From a virus: a stretch of 42,346 nt of DNA. Shown in pieces: positions 1 through 8,473 of the stretch (positions are counted from its first letter, which is position 1; every line of letters begins with the position of its first letter). The stretch is from IMG/VR virus record IMGVR_UViG_3300022665_000170, positions 1 to 42,346 of that record. One strand, written 5' to 3'. Under the pieces are notes generated by a model. It saw only the letters and a list, made by a program, of their open reading frames with translations, was not told the DNA's origin and made no database searches. The translations under genes were made by a program, and so were the position numbers.

Positions 1-144
1 AAAAATGATCGGGTTTTAGCAATTAATAGTATTCTTAAAAAGAAAAAATAAAAATGGAACTGTGGATTGTTGTAAGAATTTTTGATGGAGAAATTCTATA
101 ATGGATGTTCTGCTCAAAATCTTTGGGATTATATGGACAATCCT
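1..144. repeat. Direct terminal repeat, left copy (circle junction)
   Basis: These 144 bases are identical to 42203-42346 at the other end, so the contig closes into a circle of 42,202 bp. The lipoprotein gene that begins near 41852 ends inside the repeat (stop at 49-51, equal to 42251-42253), showing the ends are an arbitrary cut inside an operon. With a P22-type head module, headful packaging and circular permutation are the likely cause; an assembler overlap would look the same. Confidence 0.95.
54..101 (+). CDS. 15-codon leader ORF coupled to the next gene
   Basis: A 15-residue frame (MELWIVVRIFDGEIL) begins two bases after the lipoprotein stop. Its TAA overlaps the ATG of the following 48-aa gene (TAATG), the usual sign of translational coupling. 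It may be a leader peptide or the truncated head of a small phage protein whose N-terminus has a similar WIV-x-RI-x-DG pattern; that resemblance is from memory only. No function can be assigned. Confidence 0.25.
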   Translation: MELWIVVRIFDGEIL

Positions 145-247
145 TATGGTTATATTCTCTTGGCTTGGCGAATTATTTGCTAGTCCGGTTTTCCAAGGAG
201 TCATGTTATTTCTTATTTTTTTAGCCTCCCCGCAAATGAGAAAATAA
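101..247 (+). CDS. 48-aa two-segment membrane protein, holin-like candidate
   Basis: The start ATG has GGAG ten bases upstream and overlaps the stop of the leader ORF. The product is almost entirely hydrophobic, with segments at about residues 4-26 and 28-42 separated by a short Gly-Glu turn, and a C-terminal Arg-Lys. Size and layout fit a small holin or another phage membrane toxin, but no family was recognised. It is the last gene of the plus-strand operon that starts with the repressor, an odd place for a lysis gene, so a superinfection-exclusion role is equally possible. Confidence 0.5.
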   Translation: MDVLLKIFGIIWTILMVIFSWLGELFASPVFQGVMLFLIFLASPQMRK

Positions 248-255
248 AATTAAAC

Positions 256-459
256 TTATTTTTTCAAACCTTTAATATCTTCTCTCAAAAAGCTGATATT
301 TTTATTTATAGAATCAAATTGAATTTCTATTCTTTTTTCAAATTGAATGAACTCTCCATCAGAAATACTTGTAGATGAAATTTTAAGCATGAGGCCCAAT
401 ATTCCTATAATAGAGACAATGAACACTGGCCATTTTACGTAACCATTTTTATCAGCCAT
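256..459 (-). CDS. 67-aa membrane-anchored coiled-coil protein
   Basis: The start is preceded by GAGGG at good spacing. Residues 10-28 form one hydrophobic segment (VKWPVFIVSIIGILGLMLKI); residues 35-67 are polar with heptad-like spacing, so a short coiled coil is likely. This resembles small phage membrane proteins such as XhlA/hemolysin-type holin accessories, though those usually carry the coiled coil first. It is the last minus-strand gene before the circle junction and converges on the 48-aa plus-strand gene. Function unknown; a lysis or exclusion role is inference. Confidence 0.6.
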   Translation of the reverse strand: MADKNGYVKWPVFIVSIIGILGLMLKISSTSISDGEFIQFEKRIEIQFDSINKNISFLREDIKGLKK

Positions 460-460
460 C

Positions 461-612
461 AGATTCCCTCAGAGTTCAAGGTTTTTAAAGCCCTGGACCC
501 TAACTTGTGGGTAGTCGGTTATCCGATGGGCGTGTCTTCTCACGTTCGTAGCGGGTGCTTCAACACCCGTTGCTGCTCTTACACTTGTTTTAACCTTTCA
601 TAATTATAAACA
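461..612. other. Structured intergenic region between divergent genes
   Basis: This spacer separates the minus-strand 67-aa gene from the plus-strand secreted protein. Read on the plus strand it can form GCCC/GGGC enclosing ACCC/GGGT and the hairpin TCGGttatCCGA (about 509-550), then CGTGtcttctCACG (531-544 area), then CGGGTGcttcaaCACCCG (558-575). Stems this dense are unlikely by chance in an AT-rich spacer. The symmetric stems fit either strand, so this could be a 5' leader for either gene or a small RNA. Confidence 0.4.
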
Positions 613-613
613 G

Positions 614-832
614 ATGTTAAATAAATGGTTCTTATTCCTGTTTCTAATTGGACCCGGATCAATCAACGCTTTTGAAGATTTAGTCTTTTATGATACTGAA
701 GAAGCCTGCATTAAAAGAGGTAAACATTTACACAAGTTTTATAGTCCTGAATTACCTTACAGATTAAAATATTCATGTGTGAATAGTAATAAAAGAGAAG
801 AACTAAAAAACAAAACATTCAATAAAGATTAA
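614..832 (+). CDS. 72-aa secreted protein with two cysteines
   Basis: The N-terminus MLNKWFLFLFLIGPGSINA is a clear signal peptide with probable cleavage after SINA. The mature part of about 52 residues has two cysteines that could form one periplasmic disulphide and ends in a Lys-rich tail. There is no good Shine-Dalgarno sequence in front of the start. The frame stays open after its TAA stop for 27 more codons that encode a transmembrane segment (833-916), so the gene may be a broken or read-through form of a larger membrane protein. Family not recognised. Confidence 0.55.
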   Translation: MLNKWFLFLFLIGPGSINAFEDLVFYDTEEACIKRGKHLHKFYSPELPYRLKYSCVNSNKREELKNKTFNKD

Positions 833-916
833 CAATGGTTTTGGTTAGGTATTATTATTATATTTGGTTCATTATTTGCGTTCATAGTTTTTGGTATTTC
901 TGGAGGTTTCGATTAA
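833..916 (+). other. In-frame transmembrane extension after a TAA stop
   Basis: Directly after the TAA at 830-832, the same frame reads QWFWLGIIIIFGSLFAFIVF and on to GISGGFD before the next stop. It has no ATG, GTG or TTG of its own in frame. The segment is a textbook membrane span, so it is either the C-terminus of a once longer protein cut by a nonsense mutation, or expressed by stop readthrough. Confidence 0.35.
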
Positions 917-946
917 TGTTTTCTTCCTTCCTTTGTTTAAGAAAAT

Positions 947-2275
947 TTATTGGAATAGGATATTTATTGTGCCTGCGTCTAATACGTTTGAAGATGTTCC
1001 TAATATTTTTATTTGAGTTAATTCTTGCGATAATGATTTATTCCCTCCCCCTATCATCGCAGAAGTATTTGCATCTTTTCCCAAATGAGAAGAAACCCAA
1101 TTATTCGTAGAAGGATCTATAAGGGTCAATAACATATGCCCACTAAATATAGAGTTTCCATCAGTCAGATTTACAATAAAACCAGTTGTCAAACTAGCCG
1201 CCCCCGGATTCGCTCCATTTGGAAGTATCATGCTTGTGCTAACATAACCTGTTGTTTCAAAACCTCCGGCGCCTCCAAGTTGAACCAATATATTCCCCCC
1301 TGGATTCAAACTCACTCCATTAAATATAATAGTTATTTTGTTTGTTGCGGCAGGAACGTCGCTAAATTCAATTGTGCCAATAGCGTTTTGCTGAGTGGAA
1401 AGAGTAGAACGCGTGGGGAGGGGGGATACTAATTCAAAAGTGTCCGGGTTACTAATTTCATTAAAAGAAACAATCACAGGGATGTTCTGTTTAATCTGCT
1501 CTGGACGTAATTCATTACCATTGCTTTTTATTGAAATTGTGGGCAGGCTCCCTACTGCTAGAGTGACGTTTCCGTTATTAGTAGCATTAGGTTTGAATTG
1601 ATATAATTGGCCGTCAACATATCCAGTAGTAGATGGTCCACCATCGGCAGTGATCGTGTTCCCATCTCCAGCGACATTTGTGAGCAGGCTGATGCCTCGA
1701 CCTGAATCTATCCAATTAAAATTATCTTGATTGGAATTATATATAAATGATATAACTTGATTTGCTTGAAAAAAACCAGGGCTTATTTCTTCATTAAAAT
1801 TAAATTTAAAAGGTTGTGTCCCAACCGTATCAATATTTACGGTCATATCGCCGGTGTTGGTGGCAACAAGCCGCATCGTGAAAATTTGTTGGTCATCGTA
1901 TTCAGTAATCCCGGCAGGAGTTTCAGCGGTAATCGCATTTATCCCTTGGACATTCGAAAGTGCAAGGATTCCTCCTGTGCTTGGATTTTCTCCGTTATCT
2001 TGAGAAGAAAAAATCGTTACCCCATTCCTGTCATCCACCTGGATAGAATATCTTTGATTCAACCAAGGCTTATTTTCCACGCGACCATCAGCCGCAATAG
2101 TCTGCGGATTCGGGAGTTGCGTTGCTACGGTAAGGGCGCGGTCTGAAAAAACAGGTATCTGATTGACTAAAAGAGTGGGATCGGTATTAGGTTTCCCATA
2201 ATAGACGCGACCATCCACCGCAAGGGATCCGAAAGAGTCAAACCATTGTTGCTGTATGTCAAAGACTTCTGCCAT
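947..2275 (-). CDS. Tailspike/tail fibre with P22-type head-binding domain
   Basis: Residues 1 to about 110 follow the pattern of the P22 tailspike head-binding domain: a conserved GSLAVDGRVYYGKPNTDP stretch, then LVNQIPVFSD and a VNP/NKPW region that lead into the receptor-binding part. This domain docks the spike to the portal/tail hub. Residues 120-442 are rich in Gly, Thr, Asn and short beta repeats, and end in a domain (LTLIDPSTNNWVSSH, then a GGGNKSLS stretch) common at phage fibre C-termini. No catalytic site for polysaccharide cleavage is visible. It has an AAGGAG site and is the last gene of the late operon, as tailspike genes often are. Confidence 0.8.
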   Translation of the reverse strand: MAEVFDIQQQWFDSFGSLAVDGRVYYGKPNTDPTLLVNQIPVFSDRALTVATQLPNPQTIAADGRVENKPWLNQRYSIQVDDRNGVTIFSSQDNGENPSTGGILALSNVQGINAITAETPAGITEYDDQQIFTMRLVATNTGDMTVNIDTVGTQPFKFNFNEEISPGFFQANQVISFIYNSNQDNFNWIDSGRGISLLTNVAGDGNTITADGGPSTTGYVDGQLYQFKPNATNNGNVTLAVGSLPTISIKSNGNELRPEQIKQNIPVIVSFNEISNPDTFELVSPLPTRSTLSTQQNAIGTIEFSDVPAATNKITIIFNGVSLNPGGNILVQLGGAGGFETTGYVSTSMILPNGANPGAASLTTGFIVNLTDGNSIFSGHMLLTLIDPSTNNWVSSHLGKDANTSAMIGGGNKSLSQELTQIKILGTSSNVLDAGTINILFQ

Positions 2276-2292
2276 TTTTTTCTCCTTAAATA

Positions 2293-4311
2293 TTATCTAT
2301 CCAGGGTCGGGGCAAGCGCCCGGATCAAAGTTTCCTCAATCGTCCTAGGTGCGCCCTGTTGAGTGATGCGAGATACTTGAGGCGCTATATTTTCCAATCC
2401 CCGGATGTCCCTTCCTGTCAATATTCTCGCGATGGCTTCTGGCCTCTCGGCCGGGGTAGTAAGTCGTTGTGTGGCCCCTTTAATAATATTGAGAGTCCCC
2501 CTGGCGACATCCCCAATCCCGACCTGTCGAACGCCTTCCAGAAGTTGAGCGGGATCCAGGACGGCATCCCCCTGCGCGGCGATTCGTTCCGCAGTCTTGG
2601 AATTTCCCAGGACATCGCTCACGGCCCGGAACAATTCTTTTTCGTTCTCCAGGAACTTCGTATATTGAGCGAATAATTTCTTATCTCCAAACGCGAAAAG
2701 AATCTTATCCTCGAGTGCCGGGATATCTAGTAATTTTTTCGTGGCATCAGCGCGAGAAACCGTATCACCGATCTTCGCCTTCAATGCCTGAGCTGCTCCT
2801 ACCCGGAAAAGATGACGTTGTTCTGGGGTCATTTCAGCCAAAGCAAGTCTTAACTCGGTAGGACTCCCGAATTTCGCCTTCGACATAAACTCCGCGCCAC
2901 GCTCCAGGGCTTCCTGATTTGCGATCTTATCCCCCGCCAAACCTCGCGCCCGGGCATAATCTCCCCCTTTGATCGAATCGACCTCATCCAATTCCTTGAC
3001 GAGATTCCTTCGAAGTATTGTAATCGCCCTGGATTTTTCTGTCGGTTTCCCAAACGGAGTTTTAGCGAGAGTTTCAAGATCGAATAATTCTTTTTTAACT
3101 TGGTCGAGAAATTGAAGTTTAAGACCGCGCCCAACTCCTCGACCGGTGGCTGGAACTCCCGCCTCTTTTGCCAATTGAGTTAATTCCGGATCAACCTTGC
3201 TAACATTTGTCTGAAGATTCCGCAGAGTAACCCCGGCATTTTTGAAGGCTTGCCTTCCTGCGGGAGTTTTCAGTATCCGATCAATCACTTTGGATTCTAT
3301 ATTTTGATTCTGATTAAAAGCCGATTGAAAAAGCTTGCTCGATTGGTCAATATTCGCAAGCGCCTGTCTTTGACTGAAAAAGTTTTCCGGAACAATTTGA
3401 TTAATATGTTGTTCGATCCGGGCAATTTGACCGCCTTTAATTTCTCCGGTCTTTGGATCCCGGACTCCCTCCTGCCGGTCCTGAAGGAATTTCTGGATTT
3501 TATCCTTTCCTTTGCCCGGTATCCCAAAAGCCGTAAACCCTAATGCTCTTGAATTGGGGCCGACATCGATAAGCGCTGATTCTGCCCCTAATTTATTGAT
3601 TCGCTCCAAGGCCTGTTCCGGGGTGAAGCCATCCCGTTCCAAGGCTTCGGCAACTTTCCGGAGGGCTACCGTTCCTTGTATTTTGCTTGATGTCCTTTCC
3701 AATAAATTAACAATACCCGACCCCGCGAGTTTTCCAACACCGATAATCCCCGGAATCGCAGCGCCCAAAGTTCCGCCCAATAAAGCACCGCCCCCAGCTT
3801 CGACCACTTGTTCCTGGATATCACCTCGGGCCTCTCCTCCCGCTTGAGCGCCACCCAGGACAGCACCGCCAGCGGCGCCCCTACCTATCGCGCTCACGGT
3901 ACCAGGGGCCTTGGCTATAACCCCCCCAATCCTCTGGCCTATAGGATTAGCCAACCCTCCGATGATTGAGGCAATAATGGCGGTTTTGGGATTCTCCGCC
4001 CGGAACGCTTCCCGTCTTTCAAAGGGAGTTTGTTCCGGGACCGTTGTTTCATCCCCGAAGATACTTTGAGCCAAATCTTGACCGGCTTCCGCGACAATAT
4101 CTGATAATCCAAAGGTAGCGGTGTTCAACGCTTCCTGGGTGAATCCGCTTATATTTTCAGAGATATCCCCCAAAAGAGAACTTTCCTCTTGAACAGGAGC
4201 AGGGGTTTCCGTGGTTCCTTGGATACCCGTTAAGGCGGCTTGGATTTCTTCCGCGCTCATCGTATCCGGAAAATTTATTTTTCTCCCATCAGGAAGATTC
4301 ACAATCGGCAT
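2293..4311 (-). CDS. Ejection (internal virion) protein, gp16/gp20-like
   Basis: A 672-aa protein whose N-terminus (INFPDTMSAEEIQAAL) matches a short motif frequent in podovirus internal virion proteins. Residues about 100-200 are Gly/Ala-rich and hydrophobic, consistent with insertion into the host envelope during DNA ejection; the rest is helical and charged with Arg/Lys-rich patches. It starts within the stop of the preceding gene (TAATG), so the two large ejection proteins are coupled. Assignment rests on position (after the head-completion genes, before the tailspike), size and composition rather than a firm family match. Confidence 0.65.
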   Translation of the reverse strand: MPIVNLPDGRKINFPDTMSAEEIQAALTGIQGTTETPAPVQEESSLLGDISENISGFTQEALNTATFGLSDIVAEAGQDLAQSIFGDETTVPEQTPFERREAFRAENPKTAIIASIIGGLANPIGQRIGGVIAKAPGTVSAIGRGAAGGAVLGGAQAGGEARGDIQEQVVEAGGGALLGGTLGAAIPGIIGVGKLAGSGIVNLLERTSSKIQGTVALRKVAEALERDGFTPEQALERINKLGAESALIDVGPNSRALGFTAFGIPGKGKDKIQKFLQDRQEGVRDPKTGEIKGGQIARIEQHINQIVPENFFSQRQALANIDQSSKLFQSAFNQNQNIESKVIDRILKTPAGRQAFKNAGVTLRNLQTNVSKVDPELTQLAKEAGVPATGRGVGRGLKLQFLDQVKKELFDLETLAKTPFGKPTEKSRAITILRRNLVKELDEVDSIKGGDYARARGLAGDKIANQEALERGAEFMSKAKFGSPTELRLALAEMTPEQRHLFRVGAAQALKAKIGDTVSRADATKKLLDIPALEDKILFAFGDKKLFAQYTKFLENEKELFRAVSDVLGNSKTAERIAAQGDAVLDPAQLLEGVRQVGIGDVARGTLNIIKGATQRLTTPAERPEAIARILTGRDIRGLENIAPQVSRITQQGAPRTIEETLIRALAPTLDR

Positions 4312-5912
4312 TATTGACTTCCTCCAACCGGCTCAAGTTTTCCGGTTGTTGGATTAAAATTAAATTCGCCAGCGCCTATTTCGCCTCCGTTATTTGTTAT
4401 TGTTTCAGGAGCGACATCCTGCAAAGTGAATTCCAATAAATCTTGAATATCCAGAGCGGACCGGAAATCATCCGTATCCTTGGCGGCCGCGATTCCTCTT
4501 TTGGCGGCTCTTTGGATTAATTGTTTTAACTGATTCAATAACCTTATATTTCCCTTTGTTGATTTGCCGAATCCCGCCTCGATCCTTGTCAGGGTCGCTC
4601 CTTCCCTTTCGGTAAATTGGGATCCGAATATCGGCCTTAATTGCGCCAGGACTTGTTTTCCAAGATTGGCGGTCAGTTCCGCCTCATTCGCGCTCTCAAC
4701 CCCTAGGGTTTGTTTTACCCTCACTTTAATAGCATCGAATCCACCCGTTTCCAGATCATCTAGGAGCTTAATAGACCGATTAACGACTGCCATTCCTTTC
4801 GCGGCTGATATGGCATCGTCAATGTCAACCTGAATTCGGGTTTGTTGAGCCTTCGTGCGCGTAATTCCTCCCGCTTGCCTGATTTTTCGAACTGTCAATG
4901 CTTCTCCGGTTTCTCCGAGTCTGGAAACGGGTTGACCTTCCAGGGGAACAATTTTATTGACTGTTTCTCCTGTCCGGGTATCTATAACCGGAATAGATTG
5001 GGCAAACGAACCATCAGGCAATTCCACAATCACGCCAGGACTTTTAGCAAAGGTCGCTTTTTCCGCCCTTCCTCCCGTAGCCAAAGGACTCTTTTTAACT
5101 TCGCCCGTTCGGAGATTTTTTTGGGCTATTATCTTCCCATCAGGCCCTAAAACATCCTCAAATTTATCGACAGGTTTTACGACAGGCGCCACCAATTCAT
5201 TTTTAGCCAGGTCTTTGAGAACATCTCCCTGGGCTATATCAAGGAATAATTCCTGTTCTCGATCAGCATCATTCATGTTTCGAATTTGTATTAAAGAGGG
5301 ATCAACTTCTCCGGTTCTCGACTGTTTAGCGATTTCGTTATCTATCGCCTTATCCTGTTTCTCCCTGGAATCCATGCGAGAAAGACTTAAAGCAAACGCC
5401 TGAGTCTCATCGACTTGTTTTGCAAGAGCTTCTTTTGCCCTCTTATCCCGACCCGCAAATATAGGTTCGATCGCTTTAACAATCGCCGGTCCTCCCTTAA
5501 TCCCAGAAAGTTTTAAAAGTAATTCTTCGCGTTTTGCCAAATTTACCGCTGGGACCGTTCGAGGTTGAGGAGTAGGAATTGCTCCTAAATCCGCCTGGAT
5601 GATTTGACCGGGAACAATTTGATCAGCCTGCGTTTGGGGTGGGTTGATAAGTTGGGCCAAGGTATCTTGAATACTTTGCTGGCTCGTCTGTGTAGATTCA
5701 AACTTCCGCGAAGCTAAATCGCCGGCCTCTTGTCGAAGGATTAAATCGGCCTCGGCAACCCCCAAAGTTCCCCTCCTGATCTCCTCATCGAGGGCCAGTT
5801 TTCTTTCAGCTAATTGACGATTTTTATTTAGATCCAAAGCCTGTTTAATCTGCAATAGAGGACTAAAATCCAGAGCCAAGCTTCTCGCATCAAAATTTTC
5901 TAATGTCGCCAT
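4311..5912 (-). CDS. Ejection (internal virion) protein
   Basis: A 533-aa mostly helical protein with long Lys/Glu/Gln-rich stretches (residues about 20-90 and 150-230) typical of DNA-ejection proteins. A central beta-rich insert around residues 250-340 contains VELPDGSFAQSIPVIDTRTG, and a helical C-terminal part follows. It has GAGG upstream of the start, and its stop overlaps the start of the next ejection gene. By gene order it corresponds to one of the gp20/gp16 pair that P22-like phages inject ahead of their DNA. No enzymatic domain is seen. Confidence 0.6.
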   Translation of the reverse strand: MATLENFDARSLALDFSPLLQIKQALDLNKNRQLAERKLALDEEIRRGTLGVAEADLILRQEAGDLASRKFESTQTSQQSIQDTLAQLINPPQTQADQIVPGQIIQADLGAIPTPQPRTVPAVNLAKREELLLKLSGIKGGPAIVKAIEPIFAGRDKRAKEALAKQVDETQAFALSLSRMDSREKQDKAIDNEIAKQSRTGEVDPSLIQIRNMNDADREQELFLDIAQGDVLKDLAKNELVAPVVKPVDKFEDVLGPDGKIIAQKNLRTGEVKKSPLATGGRAEKATFAKSPGVIVELPDGSFAQSIPVIDTRTGETVNKIVPLEGQPVSRLGETGEALTVRKIRQAGGITRTKAQQTRIQVDIDDAISAAKGMAVVNRSIKLLDDLETGGFDAIKVRVKQTLGVESANEAELTANLGKQVLAQLRPIFGSQFTEREGATLTRIEAGFGKSTKGNIRLLNQLKQLIQRAAKRGIAAAKDTDDFRSALDIQDLLEFTLQDVAPETITNNGGEIGAGEFNFNPTTGKLEPVGGSQ

Positions 5913-5921
5913 CTCAAACCT

Positions 5922-6767
5922 CTAAAAATTAGTTTCGAAAAAGTTTCCTTGTTCATTTCTCAATCCGAAATCTATTCCGGAACTTCCGCCTCCACTTCCG
6001 ATTGGCGTTCCTCCTCCACCACTTCCTCCGATACCCGGAATAAAACTTCCAAGCGTTCCAGTTAATTTTAAGAGATTATTAAATCGCTGTGTATTTATCT
6101 GCTCATCAGCCAGGATTCCGGACTCTCTCCCCCTTCCAATCCCCGAAATAAGACCCTGCGCCCTTCCCGAAACTCTGTCCCTCAATTGAGATTCCAAATC
6201 GACAAGGCCGCTCGAAAGTTGCCCTTGACCCAAAGTCAATTGATTCCCCAATCCTCCGCGCCTTTCAACTCCATGGAAACCCAAGTTAGCCAAGTTTCGA
6301 TTCCTTCCGAACAGTTCACTTTCCAATTGAAGGGCAAGTTGAGGAGAAATCCTGGAAATTTCTTTCAGGGCCCCCCCGGATCCTGTTTGACCGGATGCCG
6401 CAAGTTGGCCTCGCGCTCCTCTTTCCTGCAAATCTCTTAAAGATTGAAAAACGGAACCTTGAGTGATATCCTCTAAAAATTTATTAAATCCTTCTGCCGT
6501 GGATCCTTCCCTTAAAAAAGATAGGCCCTGTTCCCCTGCCTCGATAAAAGGGGCAAAACCTTCCTCCGTCAATCCTCTTTGGCGCAGGAAATCTTCTCTC
6601 AATTGAGTTTGTTGTTCGCCGATTTTCCCCTCAGTGATACCAAAATCCGTATCACCTCGGGCGATGGCTTCTCTATTGAAAATTTGCCTTTGTTCTGCCG
6701 CCCTACGCCCTACGTTACTACTCCCTCCAAATCCAAGCGCCTTTCCAATATTGCTAAAAAATCCCAT
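5922..6767 (-). CDS. DNA transfer/ejection protein, gp7-like
   Basis: The protein opens with a Gly-rich segment (MGFFSNIGKALGFGGSS). It then has the pattern of podovirus DNA-transfer proteins: an acidic-helical part with FAPFIEAGEQGLSFL, SVFQSLRDLQERGARGQLAA and a Gly/Thr-rich TGSGGALKEI, closing with a Gly-rich tail (residues 240-265). Small ejection proteins of this kind are packaged in the head and leave before the genome. It is preceded by AGGAAAG and sits between the head-completion genes and the two large ejection proteins. Confidence 0.7.
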   Translation of the reverse strand: MGFFSNIGKALGFGGSSNVGRRAAEQRQIFNREAIARGDTDFGITEGKIGEQQTQLREDFLRQRGLTEEGFAPFIEAGEQGLSFLREGSTAEGFNKFLEDITQGSVFQSLRDLQERGARGQLAASGQTGSGGALKEISRISPQLALQLESELFGRNRNLANLGFHGVERRGGLGNQLTLGQGQLSSGLVDLESQLRDRVSGRAQGLISGIGRGRESGILADEQINTQRFNNLLKLTGTLGSFIPGIGGSGGGGTPIGSGGGSSGIDFGLRNEQGNFFETNF

Positions 6768-6776
6768 TTTCTTTCC

Positions 6777-7064
6777 TCAAGAAATAATGTTCCCGTCTTT
6801 ATATCTTCTCCAGTTTGTGCCATCGGAATATGCAGGAGTGGGTCCGCCCGTATCATCATTGACATAAATTTGGAGCGTTTGATTCTCGGATGCGGATGGT
6901 AAACTGGCTTTAACAAACTCCTCTAGCCTGTTCCTCTCGTTTGCAAGTTCATTTATTTTTAATTCAAGGTCATCGAACCAATCAATGGTCTGTTTAGCTG
7001 GCGATCCATCCTCATTAACTATAGGATCGCTCCTCTTTGGGTTGCTCGTTATTTCATCGACCAT
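6777..7064 (-). CDS. 95-aa virion-associated protein of unknown role
   Basis: The start overlaps the stop of the gp10-like gene (TAATG), so it is coupled to the head-completion genes. Residues 28-55 (IDWFDDLELKINELANERNR) look like a short coiled coil; the C-terminal third (YVNDDTGGPTPAYSDGTNWR) resembles the small beta-rich tip domain often seen at the ends of phage needle or fibre proteins. P22 carries its tail needle gp26 here, but gp26 is about 233 aa, so this may be a miniature plug/needle or an adaptor. That role is inference. Confidence 0.5.
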   Translation of the reverse strand: MVDEITSNPKRSDPIVNEDGSPAKQTIDWFDDLELKINELANERNRLEEFVKASLPSASENQTLQIYVNDDTGGPTPAYSDGTNWRRYKDGNIIS

Positions 7065-8455
7065 TATTTTATTTGCCCTATTGTTGCGGGTCGACCCCTG
7101 ATTATTAGATGATCAGCATTAAAAACTACATTTTCCCGAGTGATCAACCGGATCCCCATGAATCCCTCATAGGTTCCTAACCCCCCTGGAGGATTCCAAA
7201 CAAGTTTCTGTGCATATTGACCAATCAACCCCAAATCCTCATAAATAACCGGACCATATAGAACCCCATCCTCTGTGGTTTGAAGTCCGATTGACTGCCT
7301 TTCCCCGGCATTAAAGCCCTGGGAAACACCTAATTCCAATTCAGCCCCCGTCATGTATTCCATATTCTCCTCGGACAAAGAAGTTTCAATTATCCTTGTG
7401 ATACGGTCGCCATAATCAAAATTAACATCATCAAAGAATCCTAATTTATCCTCGAACCCGGAATAATATCTATTATCGAATTCCACAATAAAACCACCGC
7501 TCCAAGGTTTCGACACTTCATCGATCACAGTATCCAGTAAAGACCAATCGCCGCCGAAAAACAAAAAGGAATCTCTTCTTAATGTGAGGGTGGCAATATC
7601 AAATCCTAACCAGTTTATTCTCCCGGAAATCGTTTCACTTAATTCCTGATTGGTATAGGTGGAAAGAATTTTATCGATCGGCGGATTGGATAGTTTTTCA
7701 ACGCGGTTCGCGTCCATCGCAAAGATACCAGGGCTTTGGCCTGTTTTTCTTCCAACAAAAATAACAGCCTCATCAACTTCTAAAAACCCTCCAATGAATC
7801 CATAATCAAATGCGTTTCCAACAGGCTGAAATGGAAATGAGATGTTCGGCACATTCTTAAATCTCTCAACCGATTGCGTTCCCATCAAATAAAGATAATT
7901 ATCGAGGGTAAAACAAAACTTGGTCTCATCCGGTCTGACTTCCGCATCAAAAAAACTTAGGGCCTGGATCGTTCCAAAATCCCCGACATCGGAAAAAACG
8001 GTTTTATCTCCGACCACCGGAACATAAATGGCCCTTCCTCCAATCGCGGTCACACTAACAAATGGAACGAAATTAGCATTCCCGGAAGTATCGACAAGCA
8101 CATCTGATTTATCCAGGGTATAACTAGCGGAACCTCGCGCTACAATCGCAATCGTCACGGCTCCCTCAGCGGAAAAAACCTGGTCATCCCCTAATATTGT
8201 CCCAATAACCGTAAAAGCCCCGGTATCGACATCATCAATCCGCCTCAATTCCTGAGAATAAATATAATAAAGGAAGCCGTTCCATTCAAACCCTCCACGA
8301 CAAGTCCCCCCTACTACGGCTATCAAAGGGATTCCGGGGCGCGAGATAATGCTATTGCTCTTATCATGGGTATGCAACACATTCTGCAGGAGTTGATTTG
8401 TTTCAGGGAGCTTATCTATCCCCTGCGTTCCTTTAGGTAATTGAAATCTTGCCAA
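7064..8455 (-). CDS. Packaged-DNA stabilisation protein, P22 gp10-like tail hub
   Basis: A 463-aa beta-rich protein, close to the 472 aa of P22 gp10, beginning MARFQLPKGTQGIDKLPETN. Short repeats of the type GGFEWNGFLYYI and FTLDNYLYLMGT suggest a propeller-like body. It lies directly after the gp4-like gene, as in P22, where gp4 then gp10 close the portal and retain DNA. The start codon is TTG, with GGAAAGAGG upstream. It is the probable tail hub to which the spike's head-binding domain attaches. Confidence 0.75.
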   Translation of the reverse strand: MARFQLPKGTQGIDKLPETNQLLQNVLHTHDKSNSIISRPGIPLIAVVGGTCRGGFEWNGFLYYIYSQELRRIDDVDTGAFTVIGTILGDDQVFSAEGAVTIAIVARGSASYTLDKSDVLVDTSGNANFVPFVSVTAIGGRAIYVPVVGDKTVFSDVGDFGTIQALSFFDAEVRPDETKFCFTLDNYLYLMGTQSVERFKNVPNISFPFQPVGNAFDYGFIGGFLEVDEAVIFVGRKTGQSPGIFAMDANRVEKLSNPPIDKILSTYTNQELSETISGRINWLGFDIATLTLRRDSFLFFGGDWSLLDTVIDEVSKPWSGGFIVEFDNRYYSGFEDKLGFFDDVNFDYGDRITRIIETSLSEENMEYMTGAELELGVSQGFNAGERQSIGLQTTEDGVLYGPVIYEDLGLIGQYAQKLVWNPPGGLGTYEGFMGIRLITRENVVFNADHLIIRGRPATIGQIK

Positions 8456-8473
8456 ACCTCTTTCCTTTATTTA

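Noticed and set aside
835-1110. 91-codon plus-strand frame starting at ATG 835
   Set aside because: It runs into the tailspike gene on the opposite strand; composition (Tyr/Phe/Cys-rich) looks non-coding. The adjacent frame encoding a membrane span is more plausible.
2850-3134. Second minus-strand gene inside the ejection protein region
   Set aside because: It is a shadow frame within the 672-aa gene, without start signals.
3250-3847. Plus-strand open frames inside the ejection-protein gene
   Set aside because: They are antisense to a well-supported gene, lack ribosome-binding sites and show no family features.
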